Assembly (NCBI GenBank): GCA_014381035.1
Contig: JACMIS010000655.1
Span: 1-14,079 of the forward strand
Direction of reading: 5' to 3'
DNA from: Armatimonadota bacterium
GTDB taxonomy: Bacteria > Armatimonadota > Armatimonadia > Armatimonadales > Armatimonadaceae
DNA length: 14,079 bases
Positions within the stretch are counted from its first letter, which is position 1; each line of letters opens with the position of its first letter. Positions 13,523 through 14,079 of the stretch are shown here, in pieces. The notes beneath the pieces are model-generated. The model searched no databases. It saw only the letters and a program-made list of their open reading frames with translations, and was not told where the DNA came from. A program made the position numbers and the translations under genes.

Positions 13523-14079
13523 ATGACTCGCAATAAATCGATCCGATCTGCTTTTACGCTGATCGAGCTATTAGTGGTGATCGCTATAATCGCGATCCTC
13601 GCCGCGATACTTTTCCCGGTATTCGCGCAAGCCCGCGAAAAAGCACGTGCCGCCTCCTGCCTTAGCAATGAGAAGCAAATCGGCTTGGCATTGATGCAGT
13701 ATATCCAGGATTACGACGAGACGTATCCCCGTGCTGCGTTCGGTACAGATCCTACTCAGCCGTTCTGGAGCGACTGGGACAATGCAATTACCTGGGACAA
13801 CGTAGTAAACCCATATATCAAAAACGGCAGAGTAGGAACCAACGCTGATTTTGAAAGCATCGGGCGCGGCGGTCAGATTTTCGAGTGTCCAAGTGACGCG
13901 AAAGGAAAAGTCTCCTGGCTCGCAGGGCGAAGCGGTATGACCTATTCCTGTGCCAGTTCCTGGCAAGGAGATCGGGCACGCCCTTTAAAGATGGGGCTGT
14001 TCGTTAAGCCGGATTTTGATGCCGATGGCGACGGTCAATTCACCGACGTACGAGCACTGGCGGATGTTCCTGCGCCGTC
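13523..14079 (+). CDS. Prepilin-like protein, DUF1559 type, 3' end outside window
   Basis: 185 residues are visible. The leader [10 protein letters not shown] precedes [20 protein letters not shown]; cleavage is expected after Ala10, with Phe11 as +1 and Glu15 as the conserved fifth residue. The helix runs into [19 protein letters not shown], a very characteristic DUF1559 sequence, then [11 protein letters not shown]. Near the visible end, [10 protein letters not shown] (166-175) has the D-x-D-x-D-G spacing of a calcium-binding loop. An in-frame TGA at 13514 rules out any earlier start. AAGGAAGG lies about 12 nt before the ATG, rather far for a Shine-Dalgarno. The gene lies just after the LacI gene and may be part of the same sugar-linked locus. 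The H-X9-DG region, if present, is outside the window. Confidence 0.93.
   Translation, partial: MTRNKSIRSAFTLIELLVVIAIIAILAAILFPVFAQAREKARAASCLSNEKQIGLALMQYIQDYDETYPRAAFGTDPTQPFWSDWDNAITWDNVVNPYIKNGRVGTNADFESIGRGGQIFECPSDAKGKVSWLAGRSGMTYSCASSWQGDRARPLKMGLFVKPDFDADGDGQFTDVRALADVPAP

Noticed and set aside
1..14079. CRISPR array, tRNA, rRNA, insertion sequence or prophage
   Set aside because: I saw no regularly spaced repeats, no tRNA-like cloverleaf, no rRNA sequence, and no transposase, integrase or phage structural gene.

Overview
The window is about 14 kb of compact, moderately GC-rich bacterial DNA, and no gap between genes exceeds about 150 bp. Two DUF1559-type prepilin-like proteins carry the segment 'FPVF.. 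(S/A)REK.R..(A/S)CLSN.KQ(I/V)GLA', and one ends in an H-X9-DG motif. This points to a phylum with many such proteins. Armatimonadota is my best guess and Planctomycetota-type bacteria are second; this is an inference, not a placement.

Layout. (1) 4955 to 1, minus strand: a tight four-gene operon. It encodes two paralogous two-pass membrane proteins that share an N-terminal motif, a central LPTARG block and a C-terminal KWWQG tail. These are followed by a small PD-(D/E)XK nuclease-fold protein and by a large FtsZ/tubulin-superfamily protein that runs off the left edge. A perfect TATAAT lies 5 nt before the first ATG, so the mRNA is probably leaderless. This operon is the best candidate in the window for an undescribed system, perhaps a membrane-anchored tubulin-like machine. 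(2) 5073-7837, minus strand: argH, a DUF1559/H-X9-DG prepilin-like protein, and a small Cys-containing membrane or secreted protein of unknown function whose sigma70-type promoter also predicts a leaderless mRNA. (3) 7885-9887, plus strand: a LOG-family phosphoribohydrolase, a VOC-family protein and an EamA transporter, with overlapping or nearly touching reading frames. (4) 9866-11806, minus strand: ribH, nfo (endonuclease IV) and an ATGA-coupled small HExxH protein whose 3' end overlaps the convergent transporter gene. (5) 11942-14079, plus strand: an acidic orphan protein, then a LacI-family regulator whose sigma70 promoter holds two LacI-type operators (clear autoregulation), then a second prepilin-like gene that runs off the right edge.

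The core genes (argH, ribH, nfo) are ordinary housekeeping genes. The LacI regulator and following prepilin-like gene may begin a locus that lies mostly outside the window. Long stem-loops without a clear U-tract sit at, or within a few nucleotides of, the stop codons of argH, the first prepilin gene and ribH; this recurring feature may be a local style of 3' end. The 135-bp gap at 11807-11941 holds the ribH ribosome-binding site, and I see no firm promoter or riboswitch in it.
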